Assembly (NCBI GenBank): GCA_001949185.1
Contig: BDGG01000005.1
Location: forward strand, 1,725,249 to 1,789,248
DNA from: Ramazzottius varieornatus
Taxonomy: Eukaryota > Tardigrada > Eutardigrada > Parachela > Ramazzottiidae
Direction: 5' to 3'
Length of the DNA stretch: 64,000 nt
Under the pieces are notes generated by a model, which saw only the letters and a program-made list of their open reading frames with translations, was not told the DNA's origin and made no database searches. The position numbers were made by a program, and so were the translations under genes. How positions within the stretch are numbered: the stretch's first letter is position 1; every line of letters starts with the position of its first letter. Shown here one piece after another: positions 38,610 to 49,085 of this stretch.

Positions 38610-40773
38610 CTAAGCGTCGAACAAAACCATATAATCAGAACGTAAGTTTACCCAGCTGAACCGCGACACATCCAAGTGCTGGCGACGGGTTCTTATGAGA
38701 CTGGGGTCCAGGCAAAAAGTCCGAAGAATGTCCGTCAAGTTCGAAGGACTGTTTCCATCGTAAAGGTGCTCCTCTGTAACGCAACCCACAAGTCGAGACT
38801 CATTCGCATAACACCACCGGATATGGAACCATATGGGTCTCGGCCCAATTTTCGGCACATTATTTTTAGTACCAAATGACCCTTTTCTGACATAAAATTT
38901 GAGAATATTCAGGGGCATCGGATGGTAGCTTTGCCGTACCTCGCCGTGGCTCAAAGTCTCACTGTGAGACTCTCAGAAAACTTTTCGCCTTTCTGGGAAG
39001 ACACTCTGGAAGATTTCAGGGGTATCCACTAACTGAAACCCCTTTCCAGGGAGTTAGATGCCAGACCGACTACCCACCCATTTTCGTGCTACATGACGTC
39101 ATCCTAACGTCAAAACTTTCTGAGTGAAAAATTCGAACCCCTTCAGACTTTTCCGACGCAGCCATCTGAGCACTGGTCAGACGGCCAAATGGTTATCGGA
39201 ATCTGGTTGCTCGATGTTCATTACGCTAAATTGCATCAGCAGTTGAAGTTTTCCCTGGGGAGCCAGAATTTCAAAACCGCTTCCTGAACAATCGCAATGT
39301 TAGTCAATGTGCCAAAAATTGGGCTGCCGAAACCCATATACTAACCATGAAATGACAAAACGAAGGGCAAAGGACATACCCTCATACAACTCTGGATACA
39401 CAAGTCGGTTTGGCACAAGAGGAAAGCACCCGAAATAAGCAGCTTCCAACCTGCAAGGTGAAATCATACTTTGTTGCTGATCAACTTCGTTTAGAGAAGC
39501 AGGTACACCCAAACAATACTTCAAAAATATCCAATTCTTACATTGCTACTCCGAAAAACTCGTGGTCGGCTGTCGATACAGCCACATCCGCTCTTTTCAG
39601 CGTTTCTTGGTAGTCGTCTTTTGACGGCAGGAAACCGTAATGAAGAAGATTTCTGTGTAGGGAGAACGCTAGGTGTGAAAGAGAATCTGAAACAGACAAG
39701 ACTCTGAATCAACGACTCAAAATAAGATCCAACTGTGGAAGAAACTGACCGGGGACTTGAGAGTACGTCTGTCCAATAACGGATACCCGAAACGGTATAT
39801 CTTCTGCGTGAAGTTCCTCGAGGACCGTCACGAAGAAGTCCGGGTTCTTATCGTGTTCCCATCGATGGGGCCACACAATATGCAGAGGCCGCTGAAGGTC
39901 TTCGTCGGAAAACTCGGTCGCTTCGGGAACTCTGTAGAGCGGAAGGACTAGGGGGAAGTAGAGTACACGGCATTTCGCTCTAATCTCACCAGCAACCGAC
40001 CTCGGCGGTCTTCCGCTAGGTATTCTGGACAGAAAAGGCTTGATACTTGAGAGGAAGGAATCCAGATTGAACTGAAAAACCACCCAACCTGTTACAGAAA
40101 AATCGTTGCTGATCCGGTTCAGTTACAGAAGAACGAACGACATCGCTATTAGGTTCTTACCTGCGAGTTGAACAGATTAACGTCGGCCACGAGCCTAAAA
40201 TGCGAAAAACATCTTGCAGATGCTGATAAAGAGATTAGCTTTGCTTGCTGAGCTATCTTACGCGGATAGTATCTGGTTATAGCCGTATTGGAAGTCTCGT
40301 TCCTTCTCATCTTGCGCGGGGTATACGAGTTGGTTCTCGTGGAAGAATAAAATCTTCTTTAGTTGTCCGAGGTCGGGGCGAAGGGCTACGAGTTCCGCCA
40401 GGTTCAATACTGCACTGGCAAAAAGGTAACTACAACACAAAGCAATAGGTGTGACAGGGGACGTGAGATCGATAAACGAGACTGATATTTTGTCTCACCG
40501 GAAGTGATGAGCCTTTGGTACCATCTGGGAGAAGTAAAGAGCCGAGGTACGAGCGCGCCAGTGCCATTTCTTGTCCGTCAAGGTGTACACTTGTGCTCGG
40601 TGTTTCAAAGCTCCGCGAAGGACATCCGCTAGGTGGCCGTGCGACCCGCCGTAGAATGCTTCGATGATCAGGATGTCCTGCTCCTCCCCACAACTTTCGG
40701 CCGGAATCGGCGACATGACTTTCGCAGTATCAGCCGTGCGCCTCCCGGGGCGCTGCTTCTTCGTCCCTGACAT
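38610..40773 (-). CDS. QTMAN: tRNA-queuosine alpha-mannosyltransferase (GTDC1)
   Basis: GT4-type enzyme that mannosylates queuosine at position 34 of tRNA-Asp. Minus-strand exons 40499-40773, 40262-40429, 40161-40194, 39750-40071, 39542-39686, 39380-39450 and 38610-38773, giving 392 residues. The N-terminal DUF3524 domain reads [64 protein letters not shown] and [12 protein letters not shown]. The C-terminal GT domain reads [46 protein letters not shown] and [11 protein letters not shown]. Exon 3 is only 34 nt, and intron 6 is 606 bp with no visible feature. It is divergent from the POT1-like gene and convergent with apn1 (154 bp between stops). Confidence 0.93.
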
Positions 40774-40904
40774 CGTGACCGTCGGCCGTCCTGTGGTCCA
40801 ATGTAGCCGGGAATCCGGTGTCCAGTGAATAGAAAAAAACGATGTCAGATAAAAGCAAAGACGGACGTTTCCGGTTGCTGCTGCTTCGTCTTATCAACAA
40901 TCAA

Positions 40905-41072
40905 GAGATTGCGACCGAAGGTCCGACTCTCACATGGTAGAGAAACTCTCACAAGTTGACATCCTTGCTGTCGTTTCTCTGCTTGGCCGTTTCGGGATAA
41001 ACGACAACAATCACGTCAACTGGTGAGAGTTTCTCTCACATGTGAGAGTCGGACCTTCGGTCACAATGTCTC
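40905..41072. repeat. Long fold-back in the QTMAN/POT1-like divergent promoter
   Basis: Left arm 40905-40960 contains GACCGAAGGTCCGACTCTCA and GAGAAACTCTCAC. Right arm 41015-41072 is its near-complement. The arms are about 55 bp with a 54 bp loop that itself holds TCGTTT ... AAACGA. No TA flanks. Could be a mobile element or a regulatory cruciform. Confidence 0.8.
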
Positions 41073-41160
41073 AAATACCGAAGAACGGATGGAACGAAAC
41101 GAACATAATTCGGATTTTCCCGTAAGCGTAATCGCAATCTCAGCGATGTATTAAATCGAA

Positions 41161-43372
41161 ATGGGAATTTCGCATCAAGGTCCGAAGTCCGAACTTCCGG
41201 TCGCTCTCGCTGTCGTTCATGATCGCGATCTGCATGAAGACTGTTTCGACACCTTTTGTACCGAGGACGCTTGGGACACGACGCACCTGCTGCTGGACTG
41301 GAACATGGCGGAGCAGCAGAGCACCGTCCTAGGCGCAACGAAGAGACGGCTCTCGTGGCTAATGAACTCTCCCAAGTCTGCCAACGTCAACAGAGTCGCG
41401 GATGACCGAGTTCCACTGCTCGAGCCCGAACCTGCTGCCAAGCGCCAACGTACTGTCGCAGTGGAAGAAGTAGCACGTGCCGAAGAAGAACCTCTAACCG
41501 CCCCCGCATTCTTCTTAGCGGAATACGCGGCTGAATATTCCCAGAAGACTCTTGCTGATATCGAAGCTGACTTTCTGGAGAAAAACCATTATCTTTCCCG
41601 CGCCAAAATAGCCGATCTCCCATTTGACGCCATCAAAGATAAGTACATCGTTCTTCAGCTGGTAGAAAGTCGCGGGAAATGCATTTTCCAGAACGAGAAT
41701 CGATGGAGGTTGTTAGCGAGGCAGATCTGCGCCGATGGCACGCGAGGCAGTAAAGTCTACCTTCAGATAACGAGCTATCTTCCCCAGATGTCAGAAGAAG
41801 TACCAAAAGAATGGAATGTTAGAACGTCATGGACCGACTTGAGAATCGCGCCGATCCTCGTGGTCAATGGTTTCGCGAAGCAGAAGGACAAATTCATCAA
41901 CCCCGAATGGAAAGCCAGTCTTCTCTGTGAAGCGTCGATGACACCTCGAATATTCTGCGGTGGGCGTCTGTAGAGTTTCTTTTTGTGAGTCTGTTGAATC
42001 AAGCTTTGCTTTGTGTTGTAGGAATTTTGAAGAAGCCGATGGAGAAACTCTTCACGTTGGGTTCTGCTGAACGCAGTAACGGCAACCCCGACAGTCCGTA
42101 CTTCCCCCAGTTCCCCTTCGCGGCGAGCCTCATGGCGCAGAATGTTCCGTTGAACAACGCTGCTACTTCTGATGGATGGGTCCAACCAGATTTTGTCTGT
42201 GATTACGCTCTTCCGCAGACATCGGGATATACATGTCTGCGAGATCTCGGGGGAAACATTCTATTCAATATCATCGCGGTTATCAAACACTATCAAGACG
42301 TCAAACTCGTCAACGGTGGCCGAAACTTCATGATGGTACGGTCCATAGTTGCGTTTGCCCAAAATTAGCTTCGTTGTTCACAAGCTCAGAAATTCGGTCA
42401 TATCCGAGAGAAATCAAAAATTAGGAGCTCGTTTATCAAATTCGAAAAGATCGCTTTTCCAAGTGGGTTTCCAACCGATAACATCAGAATGAGCGCCATT
42501 TGGGAATGCAGTCTTGTTGAATTTTCTTTGCCGCGCTTCCAATCGATCTTGGCACTGGCTGACACTACATTTATTTTTCCTAGATGGTGACGGTGGTCGA
42601 TCCCAGTCTAAACGTTGCCACGAACGAAAAGCTGTCCTGCTACCTCTTTGCAGGCTCGAGGACCAACCTACCTGTCTTTCTGACTGTTGGCGACATTGTC
42701 ATCATCAATCGTTTGTCCATAAGTTATCACAACATGCAGAAACAAGGTCGAGGTCGTGAGAACGACGCTTATACCTTCACGGTTATAGATAGTTCTAACC
42801 ACTGCAATATCTGGACAACCAGCAAGACTCCCCTTCGAGAAGTCGATAGAGCGATCATCAATCAACTCAAGACCTGGTACGATAGCTACGCTGCGGTCGC
42901 TATTGCCGAAGCCGATGCTCGGTATCTCGTACCACCATTGAGCAACAGGTCCCCTTCCGCTGTGGAAAAACCGAACGCAGTTCCCGAAAGCTCAAACCAA
43001 CTCATAGAAAAACCTCCAGCTAACACTGAACAAAGCAACATACAAAAATCCCCACAGCAAGCCAAAGCAACCCCACCAGCAAACGGTACAGAACAGAGAA
43101 CCGGAAGTGATGTCGCTGCTGCTATTGCTGAAACTGTCAAGGATTTCTCAACCGATGTCCTGAACGGGGAGCCTTCCGAAGAAGCGGCGCGGAATGGCGA
43201 AGCTTGGAAGCCCACCGTGAAACCTGCCACTAGAGTCGTGGAGGTTCCGACGAGTTTGTATGGGACTGCCATCAGAACACTGAACAATGTGGCTGCGAGG
43301 ATCTCCGGGGAACCTTCGATCAGTGACCAGAAACAACCAAGAGATGGTAATGACTTCTGTCGCCTTTCATAG
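41161..43372 (+). CDS. POT1-like telomere-binding OB-fold protein
   Basis: Exons 41161-41959, 42022-42335 and 42584-43372, giving 633 residues. Residues about 345-460 match the first OB fold of POT1/TEBP (Telo_bind): YTCLRDLGGNILFNIIAVIK, MVTVVDPS, LSCYLFAGSRTNLPVFL, TVGDIVIINRLSISYHN and YTFTVIDSS, in the same order as VVTIVDQ, LTCLLFSGN and GDIVRFHRLKI of vertebrate POT1. A single-stranded telomeric DNA role is inferred. The roughly 340 residues before it (TLADIEADFLEKNHYLSRAK, ESRGKCIFQNENRWRLLARQ) are unfamiliar, while in POT1 this OB fold is N-terminal. The tail is disordered. Alternatively exon 3 ends at 43346 and splices to 43653-43852, which keeps frame for 691 residues. An in-frame ATG at 41305 is an alternative start. 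Confidence 0.72.
42424..42523. repeat. Palindromic AAGTGGCGCACG element, copy 11
   Basis: GGAGCTCG ... GATCGCTTTTCCAAGTGGG, then GAGCGCCATTTGGGAA and CTTGTTGAATTT. In intron 2 of the POT1-like gene. Confidence 0.7.
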
Positions 43373-43891
43373 TTTTCTGAATGGACTTGTCGATCTCAGC
43401 TCAAAATTCTCGGCCTGTACGAACTTCGGTTCGGACAGCCGAACTCGAAGTCGGTTAATTTCAATCGGAAGATTTCTTCTTGTTTTTGTCTCAGTTTATT
43501 CACGATTGTGTTACCCTTCATTTCTTTTTGTTGCGCGATCTTCAGTACGGTAGGGAAATTTCCCTCTTAGGTAAACTGAATTGGTTGCTTTGAGTACCTG
43601 CTTCGCTTTATGAGTCTTTGACAAAACGATAACAATTTTTAGAAAATTTCAGTTCGCAGATTAGTTGAACTAGTTAGAACGTTTAAACGGTTTTCCTGGA
43701 ACCAGTCCAAAAATAAAAAGTATCAGATCCTTTTGTCTTTTATGTCCATCTATGAAAGAGCTACGTCAGTTGAAGCTGATGCATACGCCGTGGGTTTCCC
43801 CAACAATAACAGATATGCTAGCAGAAAAGGAATAGTCGAACCGTATCCATAATAAAAGCAGAAAAAAGAACTTCCATGAAGTATTACACAA

Positions 43892-45528
43892 CTACGTTGG
43901 CGGGAAAGGAAAGTAAATGTAAGGCAGAATGACCATTCTTTCGCCGGAACGTGTGCGATCAGCATAAGCTTCGGTCCAGCCATGCCAGAGACCATCAGCG
44001 TCGAACGACCCGCTATCACTAACTTCCGCTGATGTCACATTATCGTCCACTGTTGGTGACGTCACATCACTCGACGCTACTTCGGAATGCAAGGGTGGTA
44101 AACCAGCCAGAATTTCCGCTAGCTCTACCGCCACCGGATCTGGCCCCCTTCCGGGTGGATAAGTGGGTTTCGGTTCTTCCACTTCAGGTTCCACTGGCCT
44201 TCTCTTACTATTATCGGAGTACATCACAGATTCCTTAGACGGATCACAGCTGGCTTCGGACGAAGTCCCGATTGACCCTAGGTTAGGGTTCTGTTTACGA
44301 ATGGCTTCCAACAACTCTTTCTGCGTCTTGACTTTCTCCCGACCAGGCTTATGGTACGTGGAGGAAGGGGTAGCGGACAGATCAAAGGCGTCGCCGGAAC
44401 CGGAGTCGGAACCTATCACAGGACTATCAGAACGCTCTTCGATCCGTGGTCGTTTCAGAGGGCTCTCAACGGCTCGATCCACCACAGCTTTGCCGCCCAG
44501 CTTGATCTTCAGCTTCAGACCGGAACCCGGCGTGGATGACGTTTCTGTCTCCGGAAGGACACGCGCTTTGGACGAAGGTGTTGATTCATTCCGTTCGCGG
44601 GAGAGAGACCTCCTTTTCACACCTACGAGCACACTTCATATCAACAACCTACATAGAACCAGTAACGCAAGTAACATAAGGCGCATGTATGCAGGTGCAG
44701 AGCGACTTCGTTCATTTCGTCCTTCAAACTCCTGTATCTACTTTTTAAGTCAGTCAAATCCTTCGAAAACCGCGAAACGCTTGCTTGAACGATGAAAGTA
44801 TCTTACCTTGAGCAACCGACGGAGAGTTAGTGTAGAGGCTTTCGATCCTCGGCGCAGAGACGGAACTCGTCAGCACTGTCGACAAAGTACCGATTATATA
44901 AACTGCCAAACTTGTTCTAGTTTCGAGATTTCGCACACTGTGATCCATAGACGAATAGCTGTTGGTACTTTACGAGGCCGAACTTACCCCGAGCGACGGC
45001 AGGAGAAGCAGGAATACGATTGAGAGTGGAACCATTCGAGTGGAGAGAAACACCAGGCGAAGGTGGGAAACTCGGCGACGACGACTGATGTCGTCCGTTA
45101 ACGAGCGCGGGAGACGAAGCCGTGGACGAAAGTTTCGGTGATGCACTATACTCTTGTTTGATCTGGTCCAGACGATTCCCTGGCCGATGTCCATTCATCA
45201 CCGGTCCATTTACGGGAGAGTTAAGAGCAGGAGAATTCAGCGTCCCATTCTCCTCCTTTTCTTCTATCGCGCGACTCTGCCATGACGCCACTAGCTTCTT
45301 TATCCGCTTGGCGATTTTCAGATCTTCTGGAGGGAGTGCCCGGCGTAGATCATTGACAGTTTTGCCAATTTTGGAGGAATAGACTAGGCTGATGGGAATA
45401 TCGGTGGCTTCCATGATTTCCACACAGCGCAGTAAGAGGTTCTTGTCCTTCACGCCATCTTCCTGCGTCCAGGCCTGTTCCAGTCGTTGTTTCAACTCTT
45501 CCACCGTCTTCTCCATCCCCTCCATCAT
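43892..45528 (-). CDS. MED26: Mediator complex subunit 26
   Basis: Metazoan Mediator subunit that links to TFIID and elongation factors. Minus-strand exons 44988-45528, 44807-44875 and 43892-44622, giving 446 residues. The N-terminal TFIIS LW domain reads LLLRCVEIMEATDIPISLVY, SSKIGKTVNDLRRALP and IAKRIKKLVASWQSRA. The middle is Ser/Pro-rich with basic patches (LKLKIKLGGK, SPLKRPRIEE). The end WHGWTEAYADR ... GERMVILPYIYF matches the MED26 C-terminal Mediator-binding motif (W..WT...ILPYV). It converges with the POT1-like gene. Confidence 0.85.
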
Positions 45529-45828
45529 GGGAAACGTGGTGGACAGCGTCCGAAACGCCCGGGATAGTGTCCAAATGGTTCATGAACGTACCGTCGTCCC
45601 AAAAAGGTCGAGAGCACAACAGTACGCAGGTCGGTGAAAACGCAACTAAATTTAACATGGTGAAGACGGCAGACAGTCGGCTGGTGCAGCGCATTGCACA
45701 GCACACTGCCTGAAATGAAAATGGAAAATTTCATTTCGCAAAAGGCTGCCTCGCGTCGAGACGGTACTGAACTAGAAGCACCAATCAGATCGGCTGGTAG
45801 GCGGACTTGTTAGTGTACAGGGAAGGTG

Positions 45829-46250
45829 TTAATTATACCGCCATATTTTCGAGACGATCTCTCGAATGGATTTGGAAACTTGGCGTAAGCCGATGTCCCG
45901 CTGTATCAGGAGCGTTGTATAACGGTTTGGTCCACCTCTTCTGGACTGACGTACGTCCAGGGCGTTCAACTTCCGCTCAGCATCTTGTTCCATCGCGCTC
46001 TCATCGATCTGATAGTTCATGCCTGCTGCTTGTTGGAATGTTTGTCAGACTGATAGGCTGCGTTAGCTGAATCGCAATCTTCCTTTTCTATCCCCAAAAC
46101 TTTCGTTTGCAGGTTATCCCCCGGGCCCGGAGTTCCAGAGCCAGAGGAGTGAATCGCGTTCCCAGATTCTTCCACATCACACGGACGGTGCCCGCGCTCG
46201 TCGAAGACCATTAGACAATCAAAGCCTTGTATCACTTTCGTCGCTTGCAA
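45829..46250 (-). other. Two overlapping small open frames upstream of TMEM65
   Basis: The first frame (46017-46250, 77 residues, MQATKVIQGFDCLMVFDERG start) ends in TGA. This overlaps the ATG of the second (45829-46020, 63 residues, MNYQIDESAMEQDAERKLNA start, basic helical C terminus) as ATGA. I recognise neither. They may be one small gene read through a frameshift, a dicistronic pair, or chance frames. They begin 30 bp from the divergent TMEM65 ATG. Confidence 0.3.
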
Positions 46251-46280
46251 GGCTCCTGCACCGTCTTCCGGTCAAAACGA

Positions 46281-47501
46281 ATGGCCCCAAAGGCTCTGCC
46301 TCGGACCGTGGTGAGGACGATCTTCGGATCGAAGTGGAACTCTGCATCATGCCGCCGTGACGTTTTACGTATCCTCGATGGATCAGCGGACGTCAGAGGG
46401 ACAGGTTCTCTCCTTCGAAGGATGCACAGCGTGCGGATTGACATGACATCGGTACCGAGATGGCGAGCTGCTCTAACCACACTTCGTGGTGTGGACCACG
46501 TTGTCGACGAAGAAGAAGCCAAAAACTTCGTCGTTCTCCTACAGCCTAGTGAACGACAGTTGCTCCTCAAAGAGCTCACCTCGTTTCAGGGAACACCTGC
46601 AAGTAAGGCTCTTGTCTCATCCTTCTTCATCAGTTTTTCTCTTTTATGTAAAGTCTAATATGGTCCGATTTTGCTTTATAGTGGCTTGTTCCAGGTGAAG
46701 AGGTCCTTCCATCCGCTGCTGAACTAAGACAGTGTAAGCTAATCATGCTGAACGTTAGTTATTATCTCTTCTTACGTTTCTCTGTTTGTCTTAATGTCTT
46801 TGCAGTGGCACTCTTTTGCGCGTTGCCGTTTGTGGGCTTCGGGTTCCTGGATAATTTTCTAATGATCGTGGCTGGATCGTACATCGAAATCGGTATCGGA
46901 TCGATCTTTACAATATCGACTATGGCAGGTATGCTTCGGTTGTTTACTTACTTACCTAGTATCTTTCCTGTTTCAAGACCGTTGGAACATACCGGGCTCC
47001 TGTTTTAGCCGCCGCTCTGGGGAACACCGTCTCCGATATTGCGGGAATCGGGTCCGCGGGCTATGTGGAGCGGGTAGCAAAGAAGGTCGGAATAAACCCT
47101 CCCGCACTTTCTGCTAAGCAGGCAGATATGACGAGAACAAGATGGGCCATGAACCTGGTATGTACGGGCCATATTGGGGATTCGGTAAACAAATTCAACA
47201 AGAGGTTTTTCAAGCGGCGCAGATCTCAAATGTTATTGGCTGACAGCGTGCGCCGCTTGGAGTAATACTCCTGTCGAGTTTGCTTGCTGAGGTTTCAATT
47301 AAACTGCCTTCAAACTAATTATTATTACCGAGTCAGAGCTGTTTATTGTAGGGAAGAGTTATCGGAATCACCATTGGCTGTCTCCTGGGAATGTGCCCTT
47401 TGCTTCTGATGAACGAGAAGCCGGAGACCACGGTTGTGTCGGTAACTTCGCCAGTGGTGATACTCGGAGCAGAAGAAGCCGTCTCGCAAGCAGAACGATA
47501 G
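46281..47501 (+). CDS. TMEM65: Transmembrane protein 65 (mitochondrial)
   Basis: Inner mitochondrial membrane protein implicated in sodium/calcium handling. Exons 46281-46602, 46695-46733, 46806-46928, 47009-47157 and 47352-47501, giving 260 residues. An Arg-rich, Ser-rich N terminus suits a presequence. Family signatures: LQPSERQLLLKELTSFQ, ALPFVGFGFLDNFLMIVAGS, IEIGIGSIFTISTMAAAALG, NTVSDIAGIGSAGYVE and RVIGITIGCLLGMCPLLL, which include three hydrophobic membrane helices. Exon 2 is only 39 nt. The ATG at 46281 is used because the upstream frame has only a non-ATG start. Confidence 0.93.
47180..47292. repeat. Palindromic element, copy 12
   Basis: TTTTTCAAGCGGCGCAGATC ... GACAGCGTGCGCCGCTTGGA plus CTGTCGAGTTTGCTTGC. 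In TMEM65 intron 4. Confidence 0.75.
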
Positions 47502-47859
47502 ACTTGGCGTCTCATTTTCATTACTGTTTAGTGATCATTTATGGTTGCAGCTGTTGTAATTACTCAAATTCTTCCATCGTGGCCTTTGTTGTACTGCATA
47601 TTGTGGCCCGATAAACTCGGACCATGGAGACTCCGGGCGTAATGGTGACGAACCTCATCCTTGAACCATTCGCAACGAGCCTATTTACCGTTTTAGCTTT
47701 TATTTCTTCACCTGAGATGCGTATGGTATGCTATTCTTGAAACAGCAAAGCGAATCTAAAGAGTAGATATTTTAAACGGATCACCGAGTTAGCATATTTT
47801 TACGTCAATCACAGTTAAGAAAAGGTCCTTATTAGCACTGTCCCAATTTCTTTCCGCTC
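47502..47859. other. TMEM65/SETD9 convergent 3' region
   Basis: No coding signal; probably the two 3' UTRs. Confidence 0.4.
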
Positions 47860-49085
47860 TTAGAAGTTGAAGTACGTCGAATATAGCTCTTCACCCACTA
47901 GAAACGAACACCGATATCTCGTTATGTGGTTACCACTAAAGCGATACTTCTTCGCATGAGATATCGTACCTTGAATGCAGCGTAGGCTTATGAGTCCGAT
48001 TAACCGCATCGGTCTGCAAAACATGACAGTCAAGTTTATTCCCGGGTAGAAGTCAATGTACATCGCTCGCACTTTTTTTTACAACTTACCTGTCTTTCTC
48101 CGGCGCAAAATGGACGTTGGGAATATATTTTCGATACTTCAGGTCAAAATCGGGAGGGATCTCGAATTCGTGGTACGACACGTTAGCAGGAAATTCTATG
48201 ACAGAAAGCAATAACTACTGTACCATTCCACCAGTACGGAGACTTTTTTTCAGCATCCACCGCCTGCATGTCCAGCCCTGTACCTGGAGGACCAGCGTTG
48301 TTGACGTACTGTCCAACGGCGTAAGGGTTGGCCATCCTCTTCGTGTTGAGCCAACTAGTATCACACCAAGTGAACCCATGAAAGAAGTCACGGTTTGCGC
48401 ACGACCTACAAAAACCACCACAGGGTTCAACTCGTCGTTCTGCGCCGTTCACCTTTTAGGTATGACGAAAGAAGCTCACTTGTATATCAAACGAGAAATT
48501 CCTGTTGGCTTTCCGTCGATGTAGCAGCCATCACCGCATTGGATGATATAAGGGTTCCCGAAGGACTGAAGCAACACCGGCTCTCCTGCGTCGTACACGG
48601 TTCCAGGATACAGAGCCACCAGAGTATCAGGCTGGACAACTCCACTCTGCAAGATGAAAAGATATTCACGAAGAAAAATTGGCCTTGAACGATTCCAGTT
48701 TACCGCGACGAATACGCCACGTCCAGATTTTGGTATCCGACTCTTCCGGAGCTCCAACGAGAAGCCCATAATTTCGGTTAGGTTATGCGTGTTTTCCAGG
48801 TCCTTTAAGCGTTGAGCCGAAGATGCAAAAGGGTCGCCCCTTCTCACTCCAACCGGGATCGAATCCAGATATTTGACCAGCTCTCCCACTGTCGCCTGCA
48901 ACTCAGCTGCTGGTACATTCGGAATTTTCTCGGCCTTCAGGAGGCTCTTCCTGCGAAGAGACGTAACATCGAACTTCTGTCATGTACAGTTCGGACTTCG
49001 GACCAGCACACTTACCGAGCTCGCATTCGCAGAACAATCCATGGCACGAAACGATGTCTGTAGGAGCTCCACCATTCCAGAAGAT
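47860..49085 (-). CDS. SETD9: SET domain protein SETD9 (5' end unresolved)
   Basis: Putative lysine methyltransferase of the SETD9 family. Minus-strand exons: about 49085-49016, 48950-48704, 48646-48480, 48405-48284, 48195-48090, 48013-47970, 47897-47860. The reconstructed protein follows human SETD9: WWSSYRHRFVPWIVLRM, KDLENTHNLTEIMGFSLELR, GRGVFVASGVVQPDTLVALY, PGTVYDAGEPVLLQSFGNPY, ISRLIYKSCANRD, the SET motif MANPYAVGQYVNNAGPPEF, SYHEFEIP and the closing GEELYSTYF. The exons from 48950 down stay in frame. Exon 1 is open upstream of 49085 but has no ATG in frame, so another 5' exon must exist. Intron 2 is only 57 nt (48647-48703). Confidence 0.88.
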
